A DNA stretch of 64,000 nucleotides from Candidatus Goldiibacteriota bacterium HGW-Goldbacteria-1 (GTDB lineage: Bacteria; Oederibacteriota; PGYV01). Location: NCBI GenBank assembly GCA_002839855.1, contig PGYV01000012.1, positions 27,648-91,647 on the forward strand. The letters are read 5' to 3'. Below, piece after piece: positions 9,181 to 17,161 of the stretch. The translations under genes and the position numbers were made by a program. Position 1 is the stretch's first letter; each line of letters begins with the position of its first letter. The notes beneath the pieces are model-generated. The model did not search any database, was not told the origin of the DNA, and worked only from the letters and a program-made list of their open reading frames with translations.

Positions 9181-9428
9181 CAGATTTTTCTGCCTTTGCG
9201 CATCTTTCTTACATAATTATCAGTTCCGTTTTTAAGTTCGGGATGTTTTTTATCACTCCAGGCCCCATAACCCGCCTCAATATCTTCTGAAAAATGCTGT
9301 GCTTCAATATAATTTTCTATCGCCTCTGTTACGATTGTGGAAAAATTGGTTTTTTTCCGTTTTATAATAGGAACAAGGGAATCTAAAACAGATTTTTCAA
9401 GCCTTAATGCCTTCAGCTGCGTTTTCAT
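9180..9428 (-). CDS. Ribbon-helix-helix-type antitoxin (VapB-like)
   Basis: This 82-residue basic protein begins MKTQLKALRLEKSVLDSL and continues NFSTIVTEAIENYIEA, a pattern fitting an N-terminal ribbon-helix-helix DNA-binding motif. The polar C-terminal tail (DIEAGYGAWSDKKHPELK) would wrap the toxin. It precedes and overlaps the PIN gene by one base. GGAGG lies just upstream of the ATG. It likely represses its own promoter together with the toxin. Confidence 0.7.
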   Translation of the reverse strand: MKTQLKALRLEKSVLDSLVPIIKRKKTNFSTIVTEAIENYIEAQHFSEDIEAGYGAWSDKKHPELKNGTDNYVRKMRKGRKI

Positions 9429-9449
9429 ACCATCCTCCTTTTTATCCTG

Positions 9450-9508
9450 TATACAAGTATATCAGAAAAAGATGATTTCGTATAACAAAAAGTTAAAAAT
9501 CGTTATAC
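9450..9508 (-). promoter_or_regulatory. Candidate promoter-operator of the VapBC-like operon
   Basis: Upstream of the antitoxin, an inverted repeat GTATAAC (9480-9486) / GTTATAC (9502-9508) and a nearer TGTATAC...GTATATC repeat surround a TATACT-like -10 element on the minus strand. Autorepression is usual for TA operons. No good -35 was found. Confidence 0.35.
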
Positions 9509-9604
9509 ACAAGAGAAATGTAATAAGATGCATTTACTTTCCACTTTTAACCCCGGATAAGGCGTTTAGTATTATGCATTTCACAATATTTTAGTTTAAA
9601 AAGA

Positions 9605-9633
9605 ACTGTAAGCAAGGGCTGACCCCATCGCTT
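9605..9633 (-). repeat. Degenerate 3'-end tag after SnoaL-like gene
   Basis: Plus strand reads AGCAAGGGCTGACCCCATCG, ending directly at the stop codon of the SnoaL-like gene. It belongs to the CAAGGxCTGxCCCC branch of the tags, as does the copy at 10142. Confidence 0.4.
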
Positions 9634-10050
9634 TTAAATACCCAGCTGGCTGAACATCGTCTGTTTATCCCAGTATCCGTGCTGCGAAATAATCTTCCCT
9701 TCCCTAAACTGAAAAACTTCACATCCGCGCATATTAAAACCGCGGCCTGTGGGCGGATGCCCCGCAAAATCACCGCTCATTGTGCCTTTGAATACCCATT
9801 CAATCGCCGCCCCGTCACCGTTTTCCAGCAGTTTTTCAACTTCAAGGCGGATATCAGGGAAAGCCTGAAAAGTCTTTTTATATACAGCCCGGATACCTTC
9901 CCGTCCCTGTACAGGGCTTGGGTAAGGAATCTGCGTATTGACCGCATCATCATGGTATAACTCCGCGATGGCATCCGCATTATGGCTGTTATAAGCCTCC
10001 GCCCACTTTTCAACAAGGTGTTTGAATGAATTACTCCCCGGATGTGCCAT
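9634..10050 (-). CDS. SnoaL/NTF2-like polyketide-cyclase-type protein
   Basis: The start at 10050 was chosen because AGGGGGT stands 5-10 bp upstream; the ATG at 10065 lies before that site. The product is 138 residues of the NTF2-like cone fold: FKHLVEKWAEAYNSHNADAIAELYHDDAV at the front, FPDIRLEVEKL in the middle and FNMRGCEVFQFREGKI near the end, which is the SnoaL-like ester-cyclase signature. The substrate cannot be told from sequence. It stands alone between a TA operon and a TPR protein and carries a tag at its 3' end, like many mobile cassette-type genes. Confidence 0.75.
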   Translation of the reverse strand: MAHPGSNSFKHLVEKWAEAYNSHNADAIAELYHDDAVNTQIPYPSPVQGREGIRAVYKKTFQAFPDIRLEVEKLLENGDGAAIEWVFKGTMSGDFAGHPPTGRGFNMRGCEVFQFREGKIISQHGYWDKQTMFSQLGI

Positions 10051-10141
10051 ACAACCCCCTTTCATTAATGTTATTTTATTACATCAGATTTAAAATTAAA
10101 GTTACCGCAGCACGGGTAAAATCAACCCCTGACAAAGATAA

Positions 10142-10167
10142 AAGTTATCAGCAAGGCCTGCCCCCGT
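10142..10167 (-). repeat. Degenerate 3'-end tag after TPR gene
   Basis: Plus strand AGCAAGGCCTGCCCCCGTTCAC ends exactly at the stop codon of the exported TPR gene. In gene direction it gives GTGAACGGGGGCAGGCCTTG. Confidence 0.45.
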
Positions 10168-11613
10168 TCACTTATCCGACGGATGCATTTCAAGCGAATT
10201 GCTTATATCCATCATCCGTGGCATTTTGAAATCAGCATCGTTTATATTATTCACCATATCATCAGCCATCTGCGCGTATTTTGTATTTGAACCGCTTTTA
10301 TTAATCACTTTAAAATATTTCAGGGCCTTGTCAGTATCTGCCTTCGCGGAGTTTATACCCAGAAAGTAATACGCGGCATCATGAATGTAGGCATCGTCAT
10401 CTTCACAAAGGCCGGACCAGTATTTATCCGCCGCGGACTTATCCGCAAGATTTTGCAGGGCCCACGCGTAGTAATAATCCACTTCCCTTTTTTCATCTTT
10501 TGAAAGGGTAACATTGGCATATATTCTGTCCATTACTTTTTTCGACCTGGAATAAAGGCTGTATTTTAAAAGGTCATACGCCAGATTAATATTAATGATA
10601 AGCGATTTCGGATTCTCTTTACCCATTATTTCAAGAGCAAACATACGAAGGTTGCTGTCAATATTACTTATTTTCAGGGTTTTCAGATCGGCTTTATCGC
10701 CCTGCCCGATAAATAAATTAATGAATTCAACATCATTATCTTCGCCTTTTTTGAATTGCTTCAGGGTGTTTGCCCAGGAAGGCTTTTTATAGAGCCGCTG
10801 ATACATCCCCTTGTATGCAAGATGATAATCATTGCCTTCAAGTTTGGAATAAATCTCCGCCGCTTTCAGTGCTTTGGCATATTGTTCAACCGAAAAATAA
10901 ATAGAAGTAACAGTCATTGCCGTAATGCTGTCAACATTCCCGATTTCCATACACTTATCAGCGTACTTCACCGCCTTTTCGTAATCGCCTTCACGGACAT
11001 ACAACACCGCAAGGTCGTTTGAAAACAGTGATTCTTTCGGGTAAATTTCTATCAATGTTTTATAGACCTTTACAGCAGAATTAAAATCCGCCCTTTTATA
11101 CAGGTTTACGGCGTAATCCCCAAAATTCGCTATCATATCGCGGTTGTCCGGAAACTGTGCCTTCATGCGCTTTATCATCCCTATAAGTTTGTCTGTATTA
11201 TATGAAACCGAGTACATATGGCAAAGCGTGTAATAAGATGTCAGCCAGTCCGGTTTTGCCTTTATCGCCTTTATCAAATACCCCTCTGACACGGCAGCTG
11301 TTTCTTTATCTACAGTATAAGGAAGGCCTCCCGTATATGCGGCAGCACGGGAGAATATAGATTCATCAAAATTGCGGAAAATTGCCACATCACCTTTATT
11401 AACAAGATACCGGGACAGATATATGCTTGATTTAAGCGTGTAGCCCTCGTGGACATTCTTACCGGATTTTATCATAGAATCCGCAAGGGCATCCGCGCTG
11501 TCAAATTCCGCTTCGCCGATAAGCGAGCAGCCTTTGCTGTATTGTTCGGAATCACCGAAAGCAAAAGCGCAGAATAAAGTCAGAATTAACATAATAAATA
11601 AAGTCCTTTTCAT
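10168..11613 (-). CDS. Exported TPR-repeat protein
   Basis: The 481-residue protein starts with a signal peptide (MKRTLFIMLILTLFCAFAFG) and has no lipobox Cys. Helical tetratricopeptide-like repeats fill the middle: FNSAVKVYKTLIEIYP, SNDLAVLYVREGDYEKAVKYADK, VEQYAKALKAAEIYS and AADKYWSGLCEDDDAYIHDAAYYFL. TPRs scaffold protein complexes; here the site is probably periplasmic. It lies 43 bp after another exported protein gene on the same strand, so the two are probably cotranscribed. The partner is unknown. Confidence 0.65.
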   Translation of the reverse strand: MKRTLFIMLILTLFCAFAFGDSEQYSKGCSLIGEAEFDSADALADSMIKSGKNVHEGYTLKSSIYLSRYLVNKGDVAIFRNFDESIFSRAAAYTGGLPYTVDKETAAVSEGYLIKAIKAKPDWLTSYYTLCHMYSVSYNTDKLIGMIKRMKAQFPDNRDMIANFGDYAVNLYKRADFNSAVKVYKTLIEIYPKESLFSNDLAVLYVREGDYEKAVKYADKCMEIGNVDSITAMTVTSIYFSVEQYAKALKAAEIYSKLEGNDYHLAYKGMYQRLYKKPSWANTLKQFKKGEDNDVEFINLFIGQGDKADLKTLKISNIDSNLRMFALEIMGKENPKSLIININLAYDLLKYSLYSRSKKVMDRIYANVTLSKDEKREVDYYYAWALQNLADKSAADKYWSGLCEDDDAYIHDAAYYFLGINSAKADTDKALKYFKVINKSGSNTKYAQMADDMVNNINDADFKMPRMMDISNSLEMHPSDK

Positions 11614-11656
11614 AAACCCTCCTCAACGTGTAAATAACGATAATAATCCCTTTTTG

Positions 11657-12850
11657 CTATTTTTCCTTGTCTTTCTGCTTCAATACGTTTTTTAACAAAG
11701 AAGCAAGCCATGAACGGGCGCCGGCATCCAGATCTTTTTCATTTTCATAGGCAAAGTAACAGTAATCAAAAACCAAATCATGCCGGCTGCAGTTGCTTAA
11801 CAGTGATTTTACCGCGGCGCCAAAGATAGCACCTTTTAAAAGTTCTTCTTTATCTTTCTTGGTGGGGCTGGTGATATTTTTATAATTATCCACCCTGTCA
11901 TTATATTTGCCGTATTCAAGGACTTCAACAAGCCGCTTAACCGGTTTATAACTGCCGGTGGCAAAAAACTCCCCCCACAATGCGTCAAGCTGCCCGCCGT
12001 CTTCAATACTTTTATATGGATTTTTTACGTACTCGACGTCTTTTATCTTTTCGTAAGCGGTTTTTTCATCGCCCTTAAGGCCGGCAAAAAAATCTTTAAA
12101 ATCATAATCCGAATACCTAAAAAGCCACAGCAGGTAAAGTTTTGCCTTTAAATCAACTTTCTTATACTCTTCAAGCGCTATTGGCACTAAAAACATATTA
12201 TTATTAAAAACATTAAGGACAAAAGCAAACATTGGCACAAAAGAACTGTCGCTTTCTGATAATGCACTTTTGCCATAATACAAATAATTGGCTAACACCT
12301 TTCCGGGTTCCGGCTTTTTATAATAATTCATCATCCATTCGCCAAGTTCATCGTCATTTTTAACCGGCTCTTCCCCTTCAAACTCCGCAAGCTGAAAATC
12401 GCCTTCCAGTTTTTTCTCGCTTCCTTCAATTTTATCTTTAAGCACAGCCTCAACTTTATACTTCCCAAGCGGTTTGTCTTTTTCAAGGTTAATCTTTATG
12501 TTTCCGCGGGCAATATAAACTCCTTTAGGATTAAGCCCATCCGTTTCAATTGCGGGTATATCTTTCTGCTGAAAATATATTTCATTTTCAGGATTTGTAA
12601 CTTTAATATCATAAACAACATTCATATGCCCGTTTTTATCAGCTTTATAATTCCCAAAAACAACATTTATAAAGAAAAATTCATCCTGATAGACTTTTCC
12701 CGTTGTCGCGATATTAGGAGCATTCTCATAAACGGTTTTATACCAGTGGTCTTCCAGATTAAAGTTTTTATGGATCAGCAGAACCCCGTCAACCGCAAAA
12801 AGATTTAAAGCCGGCAATAAAAACCCCAAAAGTAATATATATTTTTTCAT
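11657..12850 (-). CDS. Exported hypothetical protein upstream of TPR gene
   Basis: The start at 12850 has AGGAGGGTGT directly upstream and opens the signal peptide MKKYILLLGFLLPALNLFA; an earlier in-frame ATG at 12922 has neither. The mature part (about 375 residues) begins with a beta-rich region (residues 20-165: GHMNVVYDIKVTNPENEIYF, GVYIARGNIKINL, LGKYKVEAVLKD) and is helical after 190. I do not recognise a family. It is the first gene of the pair with the TPR protein and is divergent from the plus-strand membrane-protein gene. Confidence 0.55.
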   Translation of the reverse strand: MKKYILLLGFLLPALNLFAVDGVLLIHKNFNLEDHWYKTVYENAPNIATTGKVYQDEFFFINVVFGNYKADKNGHMNVVYDIKVTNPENEIYFQQKDIPAIETDGLNPKGVYIARGNIKINLEKDKPLGKYKVEAVLKDKIEGSEKKLEGDFQLAEFEGEEPVKNDDELGEWMMNYYKKPEPGKVLANYLYYGKSALSESDSSFVPMFAFVLNVFNNNMFLVPIALEEYKKVDLKAKLYLLWLFRYSDYDFKDFFAGLKGDEKTAYEKIKDVEYVKNPYKSIEDGGQLDALWGEFFATGSYKPVKRLVEVLEYGKYNDRVDNYKNITSPTKKDKEELLKGAIFGAAVKSLLSNCSRHDLVFDYCYFAYENEKDLDAGARSWLASLLKNVLKQKDKEK

Positions 12851-12907
12851 ACACCCTCCTGATATTTTAAAACAATTTATTATATTCCCATTTAAACTAT
12901 TTTGCAA

Positions 12908-12936
12908 TTGACACTTTATCAATTTTACCGCAAAAT
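12908..12936 (+). promoter_or_regulatory. Candidate promoter of the plus-strand membrane-protein gene
   Basis: TTGACA (12908-12913), a 17-bp spacer, then CAAAAT (12931-12936), about 42 bp before the ATG at 12979. The -35 is consensus and the -10 is weak. Confidence 0.4.
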
Positions 12937-12978
12937 AAATTGTTTGCAGTTTACTAAACTATACCTGGGAGGGTTTTA

Positions 12979-14310
12979 ATGGAAAAGACAAAAAAGGTTT
13001 CTTTTACAGAAAGTGTCAAGGAAGGGGCGCAGCTATACTTTAACAATCTGGCTTTAATTATAATTATTGACCTTATTTCGCTTATACCCTATGCAGTCAC
13101 TCACTACCTTGCTGCCGCGGGAAAAGCAAGCAGTTCTTTTATTATTCCCGCGATGCTTATAAACGCGTTTCTTATGCTGGTAAACAACGGCGCGCTATAC
13201 ACGTTATTTCATAAATCTTATAACGGCGTTAAAATAAGTTTTTCAGAGGCTTTTATGGCCGGCGTTAAAGTAAGCGGAAAGCTGTTATTGGTAGGATTAC
13301 TTATAACCGCGGCAATCATGGCGGGTTCTTTTCTGTTAATAATTCCCGGTATAATAATAGCTTTTAAATACTGGTTTGCCGTCATTGCGGTTATCGTGGA
13401 AGATAAAGAAATAGGGCCATTAAAACTTAGTTCGCATCTGTCAAAAGGAAACGCCGGAATAATCTTCCTGACCATGCTGCTTTTTGTCCTTGTGTCAGTT
13501 TTCACGCCTTTTATTTACAGGTTAGCGCCTGTAAACGCTTTTTTATTCTTTCCTTTAATGATCATTTTCAATCTGTTAAGCACCATAGTCCAGTCAATAC
13601 AATACATCACTTACGCAAAAATACGCGCGTCCAAAGCCGATGAAATATCGCCTGATAAAATAAAAGCAATAGACTCCGGCGCGGGCTGCGCGATTACAGC
13701 CGCGTTAATAATTTTTTTAACAGCCGCCGGAATAATTGCGGCAGTATTTGTCACAAAATCAATCGGTTTTAACAAAATTCTAAAAGCCATTTACGGCAAC
13801 ACCGCGGTTTTATCAGAGGATATCAATTTGCAAATGAACGAAAACTGGTATTTTATCAAGCTGCCTCCGGGCCATTACAGTTACACTGTAATCAGGCATA
13901 ACGAAACAGGCAAACAAGGAATATACGCGGCAATGATAAGGTCAATTGAACTGACCGAAGTTGAAAAAACGCTTATGGGAGATTCCGGGGTAATCAATTC
14001 CCCTTTAAAGCTGATACACGCCCTGGAAGCAAGGATAAATAACGGAAATGAAAGCAATTCAATTCCGGCAAAATGGAACCTTGATGAAAAAATTAAAATA
14101 TTGCCTGTTATGGTAAACGGCACAAAATGGTCTAAAGCTGTTGTTCCAAACGCGGATGAAAGCACCGGGACAAAATGGAACGTGTTCTTTACCACGAAAA
14201 AAGACAGGCTTATCTATCTTTTTTACCGCACCGCGTTTGATAAAACTGATATTAAGACATATACAGAAGACGAAAAAGAGCTGTTTTCACTTTTTGAAAT
14301 TAAGAAATAA
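12979..14310 (+). CDS. Integral membrane protein with a C-terminal soluble domain
   Basis: The only clear protein gene on the plus strand. GGGAGGG precedes the ATG. Residues 25-215 contain about six hydrophobic segments (LALIIIIDLISLIPYAV, LLLVGLLITAAIMAGSFLLII, NAGIIFLTMLLFVLVSVF, FLFFPLMIIFNLLSTIV) in the style of GPDPase-membrane/YciC-type domains. Another helix at about 232-252 leads to a roughly 190-residue C-terminal domain outside the membrane. That domain has no family I recognise; it includes 'NENWYFIKLPPGHYSY' and ends with a DRLIYLFYRTAF segment. A perfect terminator follows. The function is unknown. Confidence 0.6.
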   Translation: MEKTKKVSFTESVKEGAQLYFNNLALIIIIDLISLIPYAVTHYLAAAGKASSSFIIPAMLINAFLMLVNNGALYTLFHKSYNGVKISFSEAFMAGVKVSGKLLLVGLLITAAIMAGSFLLIIPGIIIAFKYWFAVIAVIVEDKEIGPLKLSSHLSKGNAGIIFLTMLLFVLVSVFTPFIYRLAPVNAFLFFPLMIIFNLLSTIVQSIQYITYAKIRASKADEISPDKIKAIDSGAGCAITAALIIFLTAAGIIAAVFVTKSIGFNKILKAIYGNTAVLSEDINLQMNENWYFIKLPPGHYSYTVIRHNETGKQGIYAAMIRSIELTEVEKTLMGDSGVINSPLKLIHALEARINNGNESNSIPAKWNLDEKIKILPVMVNGTKWSKAVVPNADESTGTKWNVFFTTKKDRLIYLFYRTAFDKTDIKTYTEDEKELFSLFEIKK

Positions 14311-14330
14311 ATTCACTATCTTTTAATTAA

Positions 14331-14370
14331 AAACGCCCTGTCCGTGGTAAACCACCGGACAGGGCGTTTA
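14331..14370. terminator. Strong terminator hairpin after the membrane-protein gene
   Basis: AAACGCCCTGTCC pairs with GGACAGGGCGTTT, extended inward by TGGT/ACCA with one bulged base. It lies 20 bp past the stop of the plus-strand gene and faces the AbiE operon. Confidence 0.75.
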
Positions 14371-14416
14371 AAATTTAATAACAAACACGCGACATGCTGT
14401 ATTTCATCTTTGCATA

Positions 14417-14460
14417 TTCCGCTAAAACCCTTAGTCAGGGCACGGCGCCGGGTTACTTTA
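14417..14460. repeat. Degenerate right end of the MITE-like element
   Basis: Reads CTTAGTCAGGGCACGGCGCC followed by GGGTTACTTT. This matches the element's right end (AGTCAAGGCACGGTGTCGG) with several changes. It lies 28 bp before the stop codon of the AbiEii gene. Confidence 0.5.
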
Positions 14461-14487
14461 TAAACACGGCAGGACATGTTTACTTAA

Positions 14488-15300
14488 TTATTCCCCGCTC
14501 CAGCTTTTATTCTTTATAAGCTGTTTAAATACCGGCAGCGTAAGCATCTGCGCTTCATTTCTATTTATAAGAAATTTTTCAACATCCGATTTAACCTGTT
14601 TAAAATCAACCTTTTCAAGACGTTTTAAAAGCGCCGCAGGCAGATTTGCACTGTCATAAACCGCTTCTTTATTCTCTGTCTGGCGCGCGGCATTTGAAAG
14701 CATTTTATAATTAGGCGTTACCTTCTTTGTAAGGTACCACAACAGGTCGTAATAATCCCTTGCCTTTGAATATTTTCGGAACAGGCAGGCGTGCAGTTTG
14801 CCGCTGAACAGCGACGGCAAATCGTGGCAGTTAAGCTGAAAAATATAAAATTTATTTATCAGCACGGTCTCATTGCGCCACCCGCCGGGCGGATTCATAT
14901 CCACTTCAATTTTAACGCTTATATTCTGGGACTTCATACTGCCCGCGCCGGCCTGAGCGATAAGCCCAGGGAATTTTAAAAACAAAAACTTTACCGCCTG
15001 CCCTCCGGTTTTTTTATTATATTCAATGCCGCTTTTATTCAGGCTGTTATAAAGCCCTTGGCACATTGCGTCAAAATCAAATCCCTTTTTCAGGGTCAGC
15101 GAAAAATCCAGATCTTCCGAAAAACGGTTTAAACCGTGTACAATGCGCAGCGCGGTTCCGCCCACAAATGAAATATTCTTAAACATACCCCGGTCTGAAA
15201 GTTCCTTTAAAATAATAACCTGCAGGTTTTCCCTTAGTATGTTTGTTTTCTGCTCTGCCGACTGATTTTTTTCAATATCCTGAAAAATAAGTTCTTTCAT
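14488..15300 (-). CDS. AbiEii-type nucleotidyltransferase toxin
   Basis: This 270-residue protein has the AbiEii/AbiGii nucleotidyltransferase signature: FVGGTALRIVHGL (residues 46-57), then FSEDLDFSL (60-68) with catalytic Asp63 and Asp65. A later basic segment with FSGKLHACLFRKYSKARDYYDLLW (about 170-193) is also typical. AbiEii (MenT-like) toxins transfer nucleotides, in known cases to tRNA, and cause abortive infection when released from AbiEi. The ATG overlaps the stop of the antitoxin gene by 4 bp (ATGA). Confidence 0.85.
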   Translation of the reverse strand: MKELIFQDIEKNQSAEQKTNILRENLQVIILKELSDRGMFKNISFVGGTALRIVHGLNRFSEDLDFSLTLKKGFDFDAMCQGLYNSLNKSGIEYNKKTGGQAVKFLFLKFPGLIAQAGAGSMKSQNISVKIEVDMNPPGGWRNETVLINKFYIFQLNCHDLPSLFSGKLHACLFRKYSKARDYYDLLWYLTKKVTPNYKMLSNAARQTENKEAVYDSANLPAALLKRLEKVDFKQVKSDVEKFLINRNEAQMLTLPVFKQLIKNKSWSGE

Positions 15301-15932
15301 TTTTCCCCCTTTTCATAAGCCCGGCGCAGCGTTTCTGCATATCTTGCCGGAAATTTGACGATATAAGCGTTTAGGACTTTTTTATCAAGCAATTTAAGGT
15401 TCTGCACCCTGTTTTTTTCAATAAAACCTTCAATAGGTTCTGTTTTAGAACGCCTGCAATATCTAAGATATACAAAATCAAGAAACGCCTTTTCCGGCGC
15501 CGCCACAAGTACATTCATTCCATTTTCATCTTTTTGCGGTACAGCGCCGAAAAAAAGCGCGCTTTTAAGGTTGGAATATGAAAACACGCCGAAATGATTT
15601 TCAAAAACAGCGGTTTTGGAAGCGGTTACGGATGTCATTTCATGGACAGTCTCCGGAATCATTCCGTAATGGTACATGGCGTATTCCATGCTTACGTATG
15701 AAGGAGTATAGATATAATTGGCGATGAAAAACCTGCTTAAAGGGATTTTCCTGTCATTGTCATTAAGCGTGTACAGGTTATTCTTAAGCCTGTACAGATA
15801 ACCCTTTTTTGTCCATTTATTGATATTATCCCTAAGCGAAGGCCGATTTAAAGCCGCGCCTTCCAGCGCGGAAATATTAAACACAGGTACATTCTGATAA
15901 CTGTTTTTAAAGTCAATATACTTCATTTCCAA
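15297..15932 (-). CDS. AbiEi-type antitoxin / transcriptional regulator
   Basis: A 211-residue protein of the AbiEi class. The N-terminal winged-helix region (residues 1-60) contains LRDNINKWTKKGYLYRLKNNLYTL, which resembles the DNA-binding wing of AbiEi. The middle has YVSMEYAMYHYGMIPE and the back VAAPEKAFLDFVYL, both typical of the family. It binds and represses its own promoter and antagonises AbiEii. It is the first gene of the operon, with a consensus promoter just upstream. Confidence 0.8.
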   Translation of the reverse strand: MEMKYIDFKNSYQNVPVFNISALEGAALNRPSLRDNINKWTKKGYLYRLKNNLYTLNDNDRKIPLSRFFIANYIYTPSYVSMEYAMYHYGMIPETVHEMTSVTASKTAVFENHFGVFSYSNLKSALFFGAVPQKDENGMNVLVAAPEKAFLDFVYLRYCRRSKTEPIEGFIEKNRVQNLKLLDKKVLNAYIVKFPARYAETLRRAYEKGEK

Positions 15933-15959
15933 AAACCGCCTTTTTTACATGTTTTTAGA

Positions 15960-15988
15960 AATATACAATATAAAAGCAGTTTTGTCAA
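15960..15988 (-). promoter_or_regulatory. Sigma70-type promoter of the abiE operon
   Basis: On the minus strand TTGACA (15988-15983), a 17-bp spacer, then TATATT (15965-15960), 28 bp before the AbiEi start codon. Confidence 0.65.
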
Positions 15989-16052
15989 TAAAATCCCTTT
16001 ATCGGTTGAAATTGCCCTGTCACCTGTCATCTCCGCCCCATTCTCTTATACC

Positions 16053-16119
16053 CAAGTGAGGCCTAACACGTTTACTTGTTTCTCAACTCTCAACTTAGGG
16101 TCCGTCCCCTATTATCTTT
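16053..16119 (-). repeat. Two tag repeats in tandem after an exported-protein gene
   Basis: First AAGTGAGGCCTAACACGTTT (16053-16072) plus ACTT, then CTCAACTTAGGGTCCGTCCC (from about 16088) running up to the stop codon of the 221-residue exported-protein gene. The second is of the GTCCGTCCCC branch shared with 20977, 24477 and 33741. Confidence 0.5.
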
Positions 16120-16121
16120 TC

Positions 16122-16787
16122 TTACTTATGGGTTTCTTTGATAAGTTTTATGTTCACTTCCGGGCTTCCCGGCGGGCCCTGCGGCCCTCTGTATTTCACC
16201 CCGGCGCCGTCTGAAGTTCTAAACCAAAAATCCGCGCTCCAAAACACAGACAAAAATCCCGCCATTCTCATTTCCACTTTTACTGTTTCCGTCGGTTTTC
16301 CAAGAACATCAATTGTTTCATTTCCTTTTTTCTCCAGCTTCATGTTAAAAACTTCAAAATCAAAAGGCCTTACCATTGCGAATTCCTGTGATTTCTCTTT
16401 TGACAGTGCAAAACTGCCGCCCTGGACAAATATATACTGATAAAGAGGTTTGCCCTCTTCAGACTTAACCGTTTTGCTTATGCTGTTTCCTTTGAAAACT
16501 CCCATGGAAAAAATATCATTTCCCATTCTTTCTGTTTTTATATGAATATTGTTTTTATCGTCATCTATTGTAAACCGTAAAGTTTCGCCGTCAGGAGTGT
16601 TTACAGCGGTTGTTGTAACGCCGTCAATATTATTATATAAATATGTATCCCCGCCGCGTTTATCAATTATCCATATACTGTCAGATGTTTTTCCGCCTAC
16701 CGTGACATCAAACAGGTATTCATCCGCCGCCGCCAACAGGGATGTTACCGCAATCATAATAAATACAAATACAAATTTTTTCATCAT
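16122..16787 (-). CDS. Exported hypothetical protein
   Basis: The 221-residue protein has a signal peptide (MMKKFVFVFIMIAVTSLLAAA) and a mature part rich in beta strands: YLFDVTVGGKTSDSIWII, ETLRFTIDDDKNNIHIKTER and FNMKLEKKGNETIDVLGKPTETVKVEMR. The ADEYLFDVTVGGK opening and the late 'KKGNETIDVLGKPTETVKV' are loosely like DUF3108-type periplasmic beta proteins. That link is weak. GGAGG precedes the ATG. It is probably monocistronic and ends in two tag repeats. Confidence 0.5.
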   Translation of the reverse strand: MMKKFVFVFIMIAVTSLLAAADEYLFDVTVGGKTSDSIWIIDKRGGDTYLYNNIDGVTTTAVNTPDGETLRFTIDDDKNNIHIKTERMGNDIFSMGVFKGNSISKTVKSEEGKPLYQYIFVQGGSFALSKEKSQEFAMVRPFDFEVFNMKLEKKGNETIDVLGKPTETVKVEMRMAGFLSVFWSADFWFRTSDGAGVKYRGPQGPPGSPEVNIKLIKETHK

Positions 16788-16828
16788 TTAAACCTCCGCC
16801 GTTTTTTTAATAATTTTTCTTAGAATCG

Positions 16829-16865
16829 CAATTCAATTTTGGAGTCTGACCCCAAATTTGAATTG
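16829..16865. repeat. Palindromic GGGGTCAGACTCC-type repeat
   Basis: An imperfect 37-bp inverted repeat: CAATTCAATTTTGGAGTC pairs with GACCCCAAATTTGAATTG. It ends 3 bp before the stop codon of the small TM2-like gene. It could act as a terminator on either strand. Confidence 0.6.
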
Positions 16866-16868
16866 AGC

Positions 16869-17066
16869 CTAAAGCAAAAATACAAAGAGAGAAAAAACGC
16901 CGCCTATTGCCCCCAATACCAGCAATATTATTGCTATCGCACAGCCTGCAGGCGACCACGCGGATAAGGCATAGCCGTCACCGTCCGGAAACCCGCCAAT
17001 GCCGATTCCCAAAAACAAACACAAATAAAACGTCAGCGTTCTTGACCTTGCACCATTATTTCCCAT
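16869..17066 (-). CDS. Small TM2-like membrane protein
   Basis: A 65-residue protein with two hydrophobic segments: SRTLTFYLCLFLGIGIGGF near the front and CAIAIILLVLGAIGGVFSLFVFLL at the end. The SRTLTFYLCLFLG opening resembles the TM2 domain. A second, longer but frameshifted copy (24232-24448) reads FLCLFLGYLGIN there, closer to the TM2 consensus, so this gene may carry a short deletion. Function unknown. The upstream sequence is shared with the second copy, so the whole segment was duplicated. Confidence 0.45.
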   Translation of the reverse strand: MGNNGARSRTLTFYLCLFLGIGIGGFPDGDGYALSAWSPAGCAIAIILLVLGAIGGVFSLFVFLL

Positions 17067-17161
17067 AATTTTCCCCTGTTATTAATATTTATTTCCCGCA
17101 TCCGGCAGTATTAACTCTCCACTCTTATCCGTCTGCTGTTATGCTTTTTCTTGGTGTCGGG